DNA of 64,000 nt, from NCBI GenBank assembly GCA_019055375.1, contig JAHQIW010007317.1, forward strand, positions 124,001 to 188,000, in the 5' to 3' direction. The notes beneath the pieces were generated by a model. The model was not told the DNA's origin. It worked only from the letters and a program-made list of their open reading frames with translations, and did not search any database. The DNA comes from Parelaphostrongylus tenuis. Lineage: Eukaryota > Nematoda > Chromadorea > Rhabditida > Metastrongylidae. The translations under genes and the position numbers were made by a program. Each line of letters starts with the position of its first letter. Within the stretch, counting starts at the first letter, position 1. Shown in pieces: positions 54,966 to 64,000 of this stretch.

Positions 54966-55852
54966 ACAAGAAGCTATTGATTATTTATGCCGATGTTAAA
55001 TGAAGATCGGGGTACAGTTTCATTATTGGAAATTTCAACTCTTTGATGATTGAGCTCTTTCGTTTTCTTTTTTTGAAAATTTTAGTAGCCGTTCGATAGC
55101 TCAAATCTCGGCAAATCCAACACTTCAATTGCCTTCTAAAAATGCTTTTTTATTGCGATGTAGCAGCGAAAATGAGCTTCAGTTTCACACTCGGCGCGTG
55201 TGGTCAGTCGGAAGAAAGAGAGCTCTGGCGGTGATCTACCGAGATCATTTCTCTAAACGAGCAACGCTCCGACGGGATCCGATCCTCCTTTATTCAAACA
55301 TAATGCATCGTCACATCTCCTCAATATTGTGTTTTGTCCGGTATTTTTTTTCCATAGAAAATAGATTATTTCGATATTCTCCCGCATTGTCTCATAAATC
55401 AAACCGTCTTCGGAAAGATTACTGGGGTCTGTCGTTTTTTGGATTGCTCTGAGGAATTCGGTCTGTTCCCGCTACTTGTCTTTTTGCTCCTTTTCTCGGT
55501 TCTTTTCACTCTCGGAGTGGACAAATAAGGAGCCGACCTCATTCATTGGACAGGAACTTTTCAGAGTAGTGAGCGAGAAATGCTCGCGTCTGCAATGCAA
55601 GAAATCTCCTTCTGTAGCGACATAGAGAAAAAAAGCGTTTTCGAAAACCAGCGAGGTGAGGCTGTAGCCAGGAGTCTCAGCTTTCCAATGAATACACAAA
55701 CACTTGTGAAAATTTCCTGTCGAGTGGAAAAAGTCGGTTTTTCATTTGTCCTCTCTTAACCGCAAAGTACCCTTTTCTCTTTGCCGGTGTTAAACGATGC
55801 AGCAACTATCCTCTACATATACCCAGCGATGCAGAGTAGTGTGCAAAACTTT

Positions 55853-55926
55853 TGCGTCGGGTGGATTCGAACCCGCATCTCACTCTATTCGGGAGTACGT
55901 GCTCTAAACCGTTGCACTATTGACCC
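55853..55926 (-). repeat. Family C tRNA-like repeat head
   Basis: On the minus strand, GTGCAACGGTTTAGAGCACG, anticodon stem ACTC/GAGT with loop CCGAATA, T arm GCGGGTTCGAATCCACC. The acceptor is degraded (GGGTCAA against CCGACGC). Confidence 0.6.
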
Positions 55927-56099
55927 CTGTTTTGCCAACGCTTGTTCTATATTTTACTATGTTTCAATCAGAGTAGGGACTCGTATTGCTTATGGCAATC
56001 AATCTACAAAAGATAAAAGACAGCTGGCAGCGAATCAGATAGAACCGATTCGGGTTCGAGTTGATTGCCTTGCATTTGGCTTCAGTCAAGGCTAAAGGG

Positions 56100-56400
56100 A
56101 CACAGCTTTCGGCATAGAAACACTTCCTTAGGATGCGCCATGTATTGAACTCCATTCGTAGCATCGTTAGAGGTGATTGAATGCATTTTTGACCGTTACG
56201 TGACTCGCTAAGGCCTACCGATCTATCAACTCACTGCAGCTATCGTCCTCAGACAAGTCTGTTACCGACTCGCCAGTCCGGAGGGATGAAAGGCTTGATG
56301 ACAGTTATGCGCGGGATCGAACCAATGACCATCAACTGGTTGACCAATGTGTGTTGCCACAGCAGCTCTAACCACTGCGCCACACGCGTTCTTGTTTCAA
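56100..56400 (-). repeat. SINE-A copy
   Basis: The minus-strand head (GCGTGTGGCGCAGTGGTTAG) is at the right end. Family body strings are GGAGGGATGAAAGGCTTGAT and GACAAGTCTG. The tail is GGATGCGCCATGTATTGAAC. Confidence 0.85.
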
Positions 56401-57001
56401 CCTTACTCTTTACGAAATTTTTCAGATCTTGCTGTTCATCGACCCTGAAGGTCTTTCTTCCGCTAGAGTTTACCCTACTTTTTTGCGATATTAGGTAATG
56501 AGTGATGAACGGCCGGTTATGTGTCCATTTCTATGTTATTATTTACTTACTACTTGATTGCCGTGTCCAGTGATTTCTCCTTTTTTTTCAGCATTTAAAT
56601 ACGGGAACACTTCTCAACAAACATTTCTGAGCGTCGAAACACTGATGCCATCCTCCCACTCCCTCTTCTCCCTCTCTCACCCTTCCGCCCTCACATATTT
56701 GTTACGGCAAATTAGTTATCTCATTGGAGTCAATTTTTGTAAGCTAAATGCTCTCACCATTTCATGAGGCCATATTTAAGATGTCCGTAGATCTTGGTGG
56801 TTCATTTAAACGACAACATGTAAAATAGTAATAGTGGTAGCCCGCGCCCCAGTTCGGGAGAAATGCGGGTTCAACGCTCGTCTGAGGTCGTATTTTTGCT
56901 CATCACTCCATTCTTTTAAGTGTAAAATAAGGATCCCTATTTTCTGAGTGCATTTCAAATCATCCTCTGTTGATTTGACGTCTCCATTTTATACCATGTT
57001 A

Positions 57002-57230
57002 CCACATGGCGTAGTTATTAGGTTGCTCTACGGCACAGATCTGGTAGATCATTCAACGCTCGGCCGTTCGATTCTGCGCCCTCGAACCTTTGGAATCCAA
57101 AAACTGTTACCAGGCTTGTCTCGGAGGACAGCAGCAATGAGCCAGATGGCTTCTAACGAATGGAGTCAAATTGTGACACATCCCAGGGACTGATTAACAC
57201 CGTATGCTTTATTCTCTCTTTTCTTGTCAT
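57002..57230 (+). repeat. SINE-A copy, diverged
   Basis: The B-box-like GTTCGATTCTGCGC is followed by CCAGGCTTGTCTCGGAGGAC and the tail CACATCCCAGGGACTGATTA. An apparent 81-codon frame across it is spurious. Confidence 0.7.
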
Positions 57231-57857
57231 GTTCTTTGTAGCTCTGCTTGAATCTATCCGCTGGACGCTTTCGTTGCCTTTGAGCCTCTGAATAGCCAGC
57301 GTTCATTCTTCATACTCTGAATTATTTGCTGGTATGTGATTATTGTTTTTTTTTCCAATAGATAGTCTAGAAAAAAGCACGTTACTTAACTGCTTGACAT
57401 CCGCGGACCCAACCAAGGTGTGTTAGTTGGCAAAGACTCTCACCTCCAATGTGGGAACGACTCCACCTCCTCTGCCGCTGACTCAACAAGATAATCACCT
57501 AAGAAAATAATTTGTTCTTCATCAGATAGATATTAATTGTATTCATTATTTTCAATGCTTTCTAACAGTGATGTAATTAAAGAGCAGTAGCAAAGCGGTG
57601 GTTTGAGTTATGTAGTGGAAGCAGGTGCTCCAGTAAGGGGTGAAACGCCGGTTCAACTCCCGTTTGGGGTCAAATTTTTGTGCATCAATCAGTATTCATG
57701 GGTGAAATTTATAACGTCATTCAACTGCTAGAAAACAGTAAAGTAAATAATTTATATAGATGTGTTATAGTTTAAAAGAATCTTCTTTATTAACTGCTTT
57801 TAGAGGTAGTATTATATTGTAATAAACTCAGTGATGTAGAGTGATTTGCAAAACGTG

Positions 57858-57931
57858 TGCCTCAGCTGGGACGCGAACCCACATTTCACCCCTATCTGGG
57901 GTGCGTGCTCGAACCGTTGTACTGCCGACGC
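57858..57931 (-). repeat. Family C tRNA-like repeat head
   Basis: On the minus strand, GCGTCGGCAGTACAACGG, anticodon stem CACCC/GGGTG and T arm TGTGGGTTCGCGTCCC. Its body extends to about 58130 and contains TAACAGATATTGAGT, as at 44290. Confidence 0.65.
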
Positions 57932-58153
57932 CTGTCTTTGACACCACTACAATGCACTACGCTACAATGCGTTTATCTGTCAGCAACCAACCGTTAACGG
58001 TTTGGAGTTGGTAGTCGGTACCGACATTGATCCCAATTACGCTAACAGATATTGAGTGATAGATAATCAAATAGAATTCTTTTTTATCTGACCGCTATTT
58101 TAGCGCTAGTACAATGTCACAGATTGTAGCGTAGAAATAGTGGAGTCAGAAAA

Positions 58154-58226
58154 GGCACCGGTAATGCAGTTGGCTAAGCACTTGACTTAGGAAGGGTGAA
58201 ATGTACGTTTGAGCCTCAGCTGACGC
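58154..58226 (+). repeat. Family C tRNA-like repeat head, inverted neighbour
   Basis: GGCACCGGTAATGCAGTTGG..CTCAGCTGACGCA followed by CACTCTACATTTATGGGTGT. Together with 57858 it forms a head-to-head inverted pair like that at 44310. Confidence 0.6.
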
Positions 58227-58466
58227 AAAAGTTTCACGCGTCACTCTACATTTATGGGTGTAATAGAGTCTTCGCATACAACCACGCCTATATGGAGTTG
58301 TCGGTTTTCCGATGATGAATAAGATCTTTTGAGAATTAGGGTTTATGAGGTTAGAAATGTGATAGAATGACGAAAGAGACACTGATCAGTAACTTTAGAA
58401 TTACGTACTGAACGTTTTTATTGTGTTTATCTATGACCAGGATCCTCCAGACGGCCATATATGCTA

Positions 58467-59398
58467 TTAGGTCTTCCAATAAGTTTTGGCACTAGAGCAA
58501 TAATCATCAAATTTATTTACGACAAGCGACCAAAATTGCTCAACAATAGTATTCAAGATTTTCGCCATCAGCGTGAACACATTTCTGCTATCTATCAAGG
58601 AACAAATGAATACAGCTTTGTGTAGAACTATGTGAGCTTTCTCTAGGCCCCAAATTTGTCCATACTTGGCGCATCATGGTCGCTCAACGGAGCCTATATC
58701 GCAATTTGCTGTTTTACGAGTACGAATTGGGATGCGATGCACAGACCGCCTTCGAGAATGTCAACCTTGCAAAGGCTCAAGAATTTGTGCCCAAGCGAAG
58801 AGTGTTTTGGTTCTATGCTGAGTTTCGCACCGGGAAGACCAACATGAGAGAGTGGCTGTGCTCTGGACGTCCACGCAAAGTTGATCGAGATGCCGTCGTC
58901 AAAGCGATTGAAGAGGATTTGACGTTGACTATCGACGATTTTGACTGTGGCCATGCGACAATCAGCAAATATTGAAGGTAAAAGAAGTGGAAAAAGGGTC
59001 GTTGGATTCCACTCGAGCTCACTCCAGCACAGATGCGTAAAAGCAAGAACATCGCTCAAAAACTGCTCCGTCTTCATCTTCGCGCTCGATTTCTGGCCAA
59101 GGTCATCACCGTCAACGGCGAGTGGAATTTTTTTTGTGAGAGTTAACGTAGTCCAAATCAGGTTGTCACCGGGCCAACGAAAAACTCCGAGTCCACATCT
59201 GGATCGATTCGCGCCAAAGGCTATTCTCGTCGTCTTTGGGGACCTGACCGGGCCGATTCGTTTTGTTGCCTGGGGCATGGCAGAAATGTGTTGAAGCTGA
59301 TGGCGCATACATTGAATAGAGTTGTTAGACAATTTCAATTACTTGTGGTTATTGACTTTACTGTTCTTTGCTGTGGTACCAAAACTATGAAGGCCTAA
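58467..59398 (+). mobile_element. Mariner element with both termini, internally deleted and decayed
   Basis: TA-bordered ends: TTAGGTCTTCCAATAAGTTT at the left and the inverse of TTAGGCCTTCATAGTTTTGG at the right. At 932 bp it is shorter than a typical 1.25-1.3 kb mariner. The transposase N-terminus is visible (RNLLFYEYELGCDAQTAFEN, EFRTGKTNMREWLCSGRPRK, DFDCGHATISKY, about 58676-58975), followed after frameshifts by LTPAQMRKSKNIAQKLLRLH and FLAKVITVNGEWNFF. The second half of the catalytic domain is missing. Confidence 0.88.
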
Positions 59399-60875
59399 TA
59401 TTAGCATTCAGGCTTGTTTTTCAGTTTATTTTCACTGAATTTCTTTTAGTGCAAATTATTCTATGCTATAATCCTGATCCAACTTGACGACGTAAATTGA
59501 AATAACATTCAATGAGCGGTCATACTACCGTACAACATACTCATTCAGAAACCTTCTATTCTGATTATATCTCTACATGTACACATCCGACTTCCGTTAC
59601 ATTTGTCTTGTAAGTAGCAGAATATCTTTGAAAGCCTAACAACGCTCCCTTGAAGAAGATAAGCAATCGGAAGGATAACGGATGTTGATGTCAGTATGAT
59701 AATTATTTATTAATATGCTATCTAGTTGATAGATGGGGCGAGGATGTGGTGAAACTTCGTGTGATCAGTGTGGTTCTATGACGATTCTGTCATCGTGCAC
59801 ACCGATGCCTAGCTGAGTCTTTTACCTCATCATACGCCATGTCAAGTTATTCTGGAGTTTCAACGTTCTTTTTTCCATGAGGTACGATGATGTCTGATAA
59901 ATCCAAGAAGTAAATCTATCTGCGATGCGATCACTGTTCCCAGTCAACTAGCGCGACATAGTTTATGTCTGAACCTCCAATTCAATTATCTATTAATCTC
60001 GGTTTCAGTCATGACAGAAAGTTTACAACAAAAAAAAAATTGTCAGAGAAAAAAAGAGTCGTATACGGCTCACGCTCTCATATATGCGCCGAAATACGAT
60101 ATTGTGGCAATCTCTTCTGCTTTGGTTTTATTAACTAAAAAATGCCCCTATCAAAATATAATAAACTGGTTCTCAAATTTACTTTTGGGTCCATGTCAAC
60201 CTTAACACGGACCACCTTCCGCACAAACTGCAATAGGGATATTGTTGAATCGTATGACACATGGTTTGTGTTGGCACAGAAATTGAAATTTACTTCTGTG
60301 TGGGATACTTGATGTGATATAAATTACATTTTGTGATGATCTACAATCTGTAGGCTTTCAGCGACTACTTTGGCATGATACAGCACCATAGACAACATTA
60401 GCGATTACCCTTTGGCCACCGACACCACATATGGATCAATCTGCTCCGAGCTCTCATTGGTCATCTTGTTCTCTTGAAGAAATTTAGGTACCTCTATCAC
60501 CTACACGTTTCAACGGATAAAAATTGGCAGCAAATGTAGGTACTGTACTTCATAATGTCAGGATTCGCTCATGATTGAATTAGAATAGGTTTCTAACCGT
60601 AATCTCAACTAGAGTTCATTTTAACCTAATTTTATTTGGATCAAAGTTAAAAGTTGTGCTACACCGTATGAGCAGAGATCATTCATGGACATGATGAAGT
60701 AGCTCGTTTAGCTTTAGTGGTCACTGCAATAAAATGATAAAGCTCCGATAGCGGTTGCGATTTACACTGCGTTGTGTTTCGTTTGATTGCTCGCCTGCCT
60801 GTATTAATGTTTCCTACCACGCGGGTTTTCTAATAGTTATTCGAGTAAGAAATAATATTGATTGATTGATACGAA
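59399..60875. other. No gene recognised
   Basis: AT-rich DNA with only short frames (the longest is 64 codons, at 60011) and no recognisable motif, exon or repeat. Confidence 0.5.
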
Positions 60876-60879
60876 CAAT

Positions 60880-61115
60880 GCAACGCCGTGGCCTAGTGGT
60901 TGTGATGTCATCGCGGCGCGCCTGGAGCCGGGATCCTTTCCCAAATCTTTCCGGCAGGCAACATCAACGCCTTATGCTACGCCACAGCCAGGCTCTCCTC
61001 GAAATTGCAAGGAGACTCGCTCAACCAGTATTCTAAGGCATCGAACAAGAAGGAAAATAAACGAATTGTATGCTAGAAATACTGGGATCCGCACAGTGAA
61101 AAAACACTGTGAAAA
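60880..61115 (+). repeat. SINE-B copy
   Basis: Head CGCCGTGGCCTAGTGGTTGT, middle CTCCTCGAAATTGCAAGGAG and CTCGCTCAACCAGTATTCTA, tail GTATGCTAGAAATACTGGGA and TCCGCACAGTG. This is the most complete copy in the window. Confidence 0.9.
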
Positions 61116-61119
61116 CTGA

Positions 61120-61690
61120 TCAAAAAAGTGTCTAAATACGAATAATATAGATAATCCTAACGAATAGCCTAGATAGAACGTACAATAATTGCAACAATAC
61201 AACGATGTATTGCGAAGGTATCGGTACATGATGATGCAATAAATGTGAGCCTAAGTGAATGATGCTCCAAACCCAAATCTGGATGAATGAGAGGAACTAC
61301 ACAATGCACGAGTGGTGACTGTAATCATAAGCAAAATAGGCTACAACATGAACAAATTTGGTGAGATGTCTGGACGAGCAGGATGATGCAATGGATCAAG
61401 AGGGATGGGAGACGCGGCGAGACTCGAAATGGCGTCGGTGACGGACTGTCGGACAAGTAACACTGCTGTGAACTAGCTATTTTCCAGACATCGTGCAGGT
61501 GTTAGTCTGTGAGTAGCTTAGAAGCACAAAGCGAGCCAGCTGCGAGTCAAAAAAGGCAAGCCAGCTGCTAGTGAAGAGCCACGAGCCAGTTGCTACGACT
61601 CGCTGCCTATACAACGAATTGACTTTCATAAGAATGTAAGATAAGAAAATAGCAGTTGTTTGGGGCAATGGTTAATCCAAATAAGATGAG
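61120..61690. other. No gene recognised
   Basis: It contains a GC-richer patch at 61370-61480 (GGAGACGCGGCGAGACTCGA) and a local near-repeat of AGCCAGCTGC.AGT at about 61530-61580. No coding feature can be supported. Confidence 0.4.
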
Positions 61691-61867
61691 CACTGGTGAT
61701 GAGTATCCAGTTTACAGCGATAGGATAAATTGCTTCCACATATGTCTGTTAACTGTTGTGTTGTCGCATATTTGCGTTGCTGAAAGCGATATACAGCTAT
61801 AGAAAAATAATAATCGTAATGAACGTGTTGAACACGGAGAGCGATTTATTTTCTATGGCTAGTTTTT

Positions 61868-62074
61868 AGGTCCAGTGCGAATATTATGTGCGCGACCCAT
61901 GCATCATCTTGCAGAACCAACTCAAGAGATCTCTTTCTTGAATCTTTTGAGAGTCTCTTTCACTTGCCGATCTCTCATTTTGGGGCTACTTTTGTGAAGC
62001 TTACGTTCACACTGCGGAACTTATGCCGGCGAATCCATCATGTGAGTAAACTTGGAGAGACTACTTTGCATTGA
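61868..62074 (+). pseudogene. Dead ZnF-UBP exon 3 (unit 4)
   Basis: It aligns with 28149-28337 and 48067-48261: GTCCAGTGCGAATATTATGT against GTGCATTGTGGACGTTATGT, then TCTCTTTCACTTGCCGATCT and GAAGCTTACGTTCACA. It carries an insertion of about 30 bp that duplicates nearby sequence (ATCTCTTTCTTGAATC) and frameshifts. The CGRY and VWCY motifs are lost. Exons 1 and 2 are not found upstream. Confidence 0.85.
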
Positions 62075-62970
62075 AAGCGATTTCAACTTTCCCTCTATTG
62101 TCATAAACATTCACAATTTTTTGAGTACTCAAATATTTGGTTGAATCAATTCCCGACCCTATTATTGAGAACCGTTCAAAAGTCATAGAATACTTGTCGT
62201 AGGGCAATGTCAATGAGTTCTTGCAATCCCACGGCAGTGCAGTTCGACCTCATCATGATCAGCGTTTGTGACCTTCACAACAATTTGAGAAACTGTAACC
62301 TACCCCGTAGTGTAGCAGCTGTCGTAGGAAATTGTATTTGTTGGAAAAAGCAGCAACAGTGACGTTATGTATTACTCTATAGACGCATTTAGTCATGAAT
62401 TATCTTACTTAAATTTTTGCTGGATATTATTTCAAAGGTTACTTGTAATTATGAACATCTGCTGTTATTCAACATTCGATTTAAAATTACTTTGGATCAT
62501 TTCAAATGATGTTCTTATAGCAAGAAATTTACACAGTTTTGCTCTCTTAGTTCATATTTGTACATACTGTAGTGTAATACCTAAAATGTCAAAGCACGAG
62601 TTAGGATACGGTTGCGAACATAGGGTGCAAATGTAGTTCACAGAGTTTTCGAAGTGGATCTGTGAGTTTTCTTTGATGACCATATGAAGTTATAGGTTAG
62701 TCAAGGCAGTGACTTCAAAGAGAATTTCGAAGGTTGTAGAACACCTCAGACAACAGTAATCGTTCGTTATTCAAAAAACATCGAAACGAAGCTCAGTAAA
62801 TACGGAGACGAATGAAAAACAGTGAAATAGTCGTTGTGGCGGATGCCCTCTTATCTCTTGCGCAACAAAGGTCATCAAGTTATACCCTTTTCTCGACCGT
62901 TTAAATAGACCTCACTTGAAAAAAATAATAATCTGGCAACATGATAACATGTTTCGAACCTAGGGAAACT

Positions 62971-63017
62971 GTGCTACTGAGGAGTGCGGCAGGACGAAGC
63001 AGGTGCGTGTCTAGCAT
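62971..63017 (+). ncRNA. Hammerhead-like motif, partly decayed
   Basis: Stem I GTGCTA pairs with TAGCAT (one wobble). The core is CTGAGGA (62977-62983), stem II is weak (GTGC/GGAC), then GAA, stem III GCA/TGT, and the cleavage triplet is GTC at 63009-63011. It is related to 27292-27339. Confidence 0.5.
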
Positions 63018-63363
63018 GTTATAAGTGCCCACGTTATAAGTGCCTTATATCACACTTCATAACAACCAACTCATAAGACTTAATTCCAATAGTTGCAATA
63101 AGGATCTGCCCCGTTCAAGATTCCGTTATACTCATATCGAAAGTCTTTCTTGACTCAACACATCAGCGATCAGCATTGCTTCCGTGGAGGCCGAAAGATA
63201 CCGTAAGTAATACTTGTTTCAAATGGGCAAATGTATGCTTTTCAACAATCATAGATAATTTTTCTGCAGGGTGGAGGACTTGTTCTTTGGGGGGTTCTGA
63301 ACATCATTAAAATACAGGAGAGGTTCAGTTTTATCCACCTTGAGATAAAATATTGCTATTATT

Positions 63364-63560
63364 AGGCCGAGTGGTTGTGGTGTTCGTCGCAGCGCGCATG
63401 GAGCCGAGCTCCCCCTCCTCCTAACGAGCTTCGGCAGTTAACAAGAACGCCCTATGGAAAGCGACAGCCAGGCTATCCTCGCGATTGCCAGGAGACATAC
63501 TCAACCAGTACCAAGATCCGCACAATGAAAAATGTGATGACGAGTCGTGTAAACAAATAA
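63364..63560 (+). repeat. SINE-B copy
   Basis: Head GGCCGAGTGGTTGTGGTGTT, middle AACGCCCTATGGAAAGCGAC and AGCCAGGCTATCCTCGCGAT, tail AGATCCGCACAATG. Confidence 0.88.
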
Positions 63561-63569
63561 ATATATAAT

Positions 63570-64000
63570 TATCAGGGTTAATCAAAAAGCTTTGGGAATT
63601 TTTCTGAAAGTTCCGTTCTTATGCGCAAATGAACAACAAAAATAGCAACAATTATTCTCCAAAGCATAGACCACTATTGTCCGCGCCTTTCTGTCATCGT
63701 TATGCAAGATTTCGGATTTGGCTCGAAGTCACATTCCGGCTCCTCTAAATCGAAGAACTCCTGAGATGCTTCTTTAAACTTATTAAATGATTCAAATCGA
63801 CGGCCGTTCAAAAAGTGTTTCACAGATCGAAAGAGAAATTAATTAGATGGAGCAATCTGGACTGTAGGCAGGACGCGGAAGAACATCGACGCCGTTCAAC
63901 TTTTCACGGTTGTACATGGTTTTCTAGGCCGTATGCGGCTTGGGGTTGTTGTTGAAACCAAGCGCGCTGTCGTCGAACCAATCTTGGATAGTTCTTCACC
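63570..64000 (-). mobile_element. Mariner fragment running off the right edge
   Basis: On the minus strand it reads IQDWFDDSALGFNNNPKPHT, then A-stop-KTMYNREKLNGVDVLPRP and YSPDC. This resembles the mariner catalytic block with stops. The left end (GGTTAATCAAAAAGCTTTGG) looks TIR-like. It is truncated by the window end. Confidence 0.8.

Noticed and set aside
58694..59338. 214-codon minus-strand frame, the longest in the window
   Set aside because: It is the antisense shadow of a decayed mariner transposase read on the + strand between clear TIRs.
61370..61480. GC-rich patch resembling a LINE C-terminal DE.W..R.DSKWRR-type string
   Set aside because: Too short, with no flanking motif in the same frame.
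1..64000. CRISPR arrays, bacterial operons, riboswitches or rho-independent terminators
   Set aside because: Spliced genes, SINEs, LINEs and mariners show this is a eukaryotic chromosome. No regularly spaced repeat array is present.

Overview
The window looks like nuclear DNA of a clade V (strongylid, hookworm-like) parasitic nematode. It is AT-rich and has short exons in kilobase introns with TTTCAG-type acceptors. It carries mariner, RTE-1-like LINE, tRNA-derived SINE and hammerhead-ribozyme repeats. The protein matches are an HDAC6-type deacetylase, a HDAC6-type ubiquitin-binding zinc finger (ZnF-UBP) and TLC-domain proteins. The genus cannot be fixed from sequence alone.

The backbone is a diverged tandem segmental duplication. 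Unit 1 (about 1.6-29.3 kb) is complete. It holds HDAC exons on the + strand (2390-23882), a TLC-domain gene nested antisense inside an HDAC intron (4256-8733, -), and a three-exon ZnF-UBP gene (25521-28337, +). Unit 2 (about 29.4-37.0 kb) is ruined: a dead HDAC exon (30227-30327) and a TLC pseudogene (32255-33012). Unit 3 (about 37.1-49.2 kb) keeps an intact TLC gene (38268-40845, -) and an intact ZnF-UBP gene (46270-48261, +) but has lost every HDAC catalytic exon. Unit 4 (about 61.7-63.2 kb) is a tail fragment with a dead ZnF-UBP exon. The main result is that the HDAC6-type ubiquitin-binding finger survives here as an apparently stand-alone gene of about 125 aa, in two copies whose differences are mostly synonymous.

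From 49.5 to 53.3 kb there is an inverted duplication. Each arm carries a tRNA-His gene and a tRNA-like repeat, with part of an RTE-type reverse transcriptase ORF in the middle. From 53.6 to 64 kb the DNA is mostly transposon debris: a mariner split by a 5'-truncated RTE with a 10-bp target duplication, a tandem hammerhead repeat, SINEs, and a decayed mariner with both termini.

Repeats fill the long introns. SINE-A and SINE-B are tRNA-headed SINEs. Two more tRNA-like families (C and D) are dispersed in the right half. At least six recognisable hammerhead motifs sit in tandem or fold-back repeats. Exon boundaries were placed by eye from splice consensus, reading-phase agreement and comparison of duplicated copies; no database search was possible.
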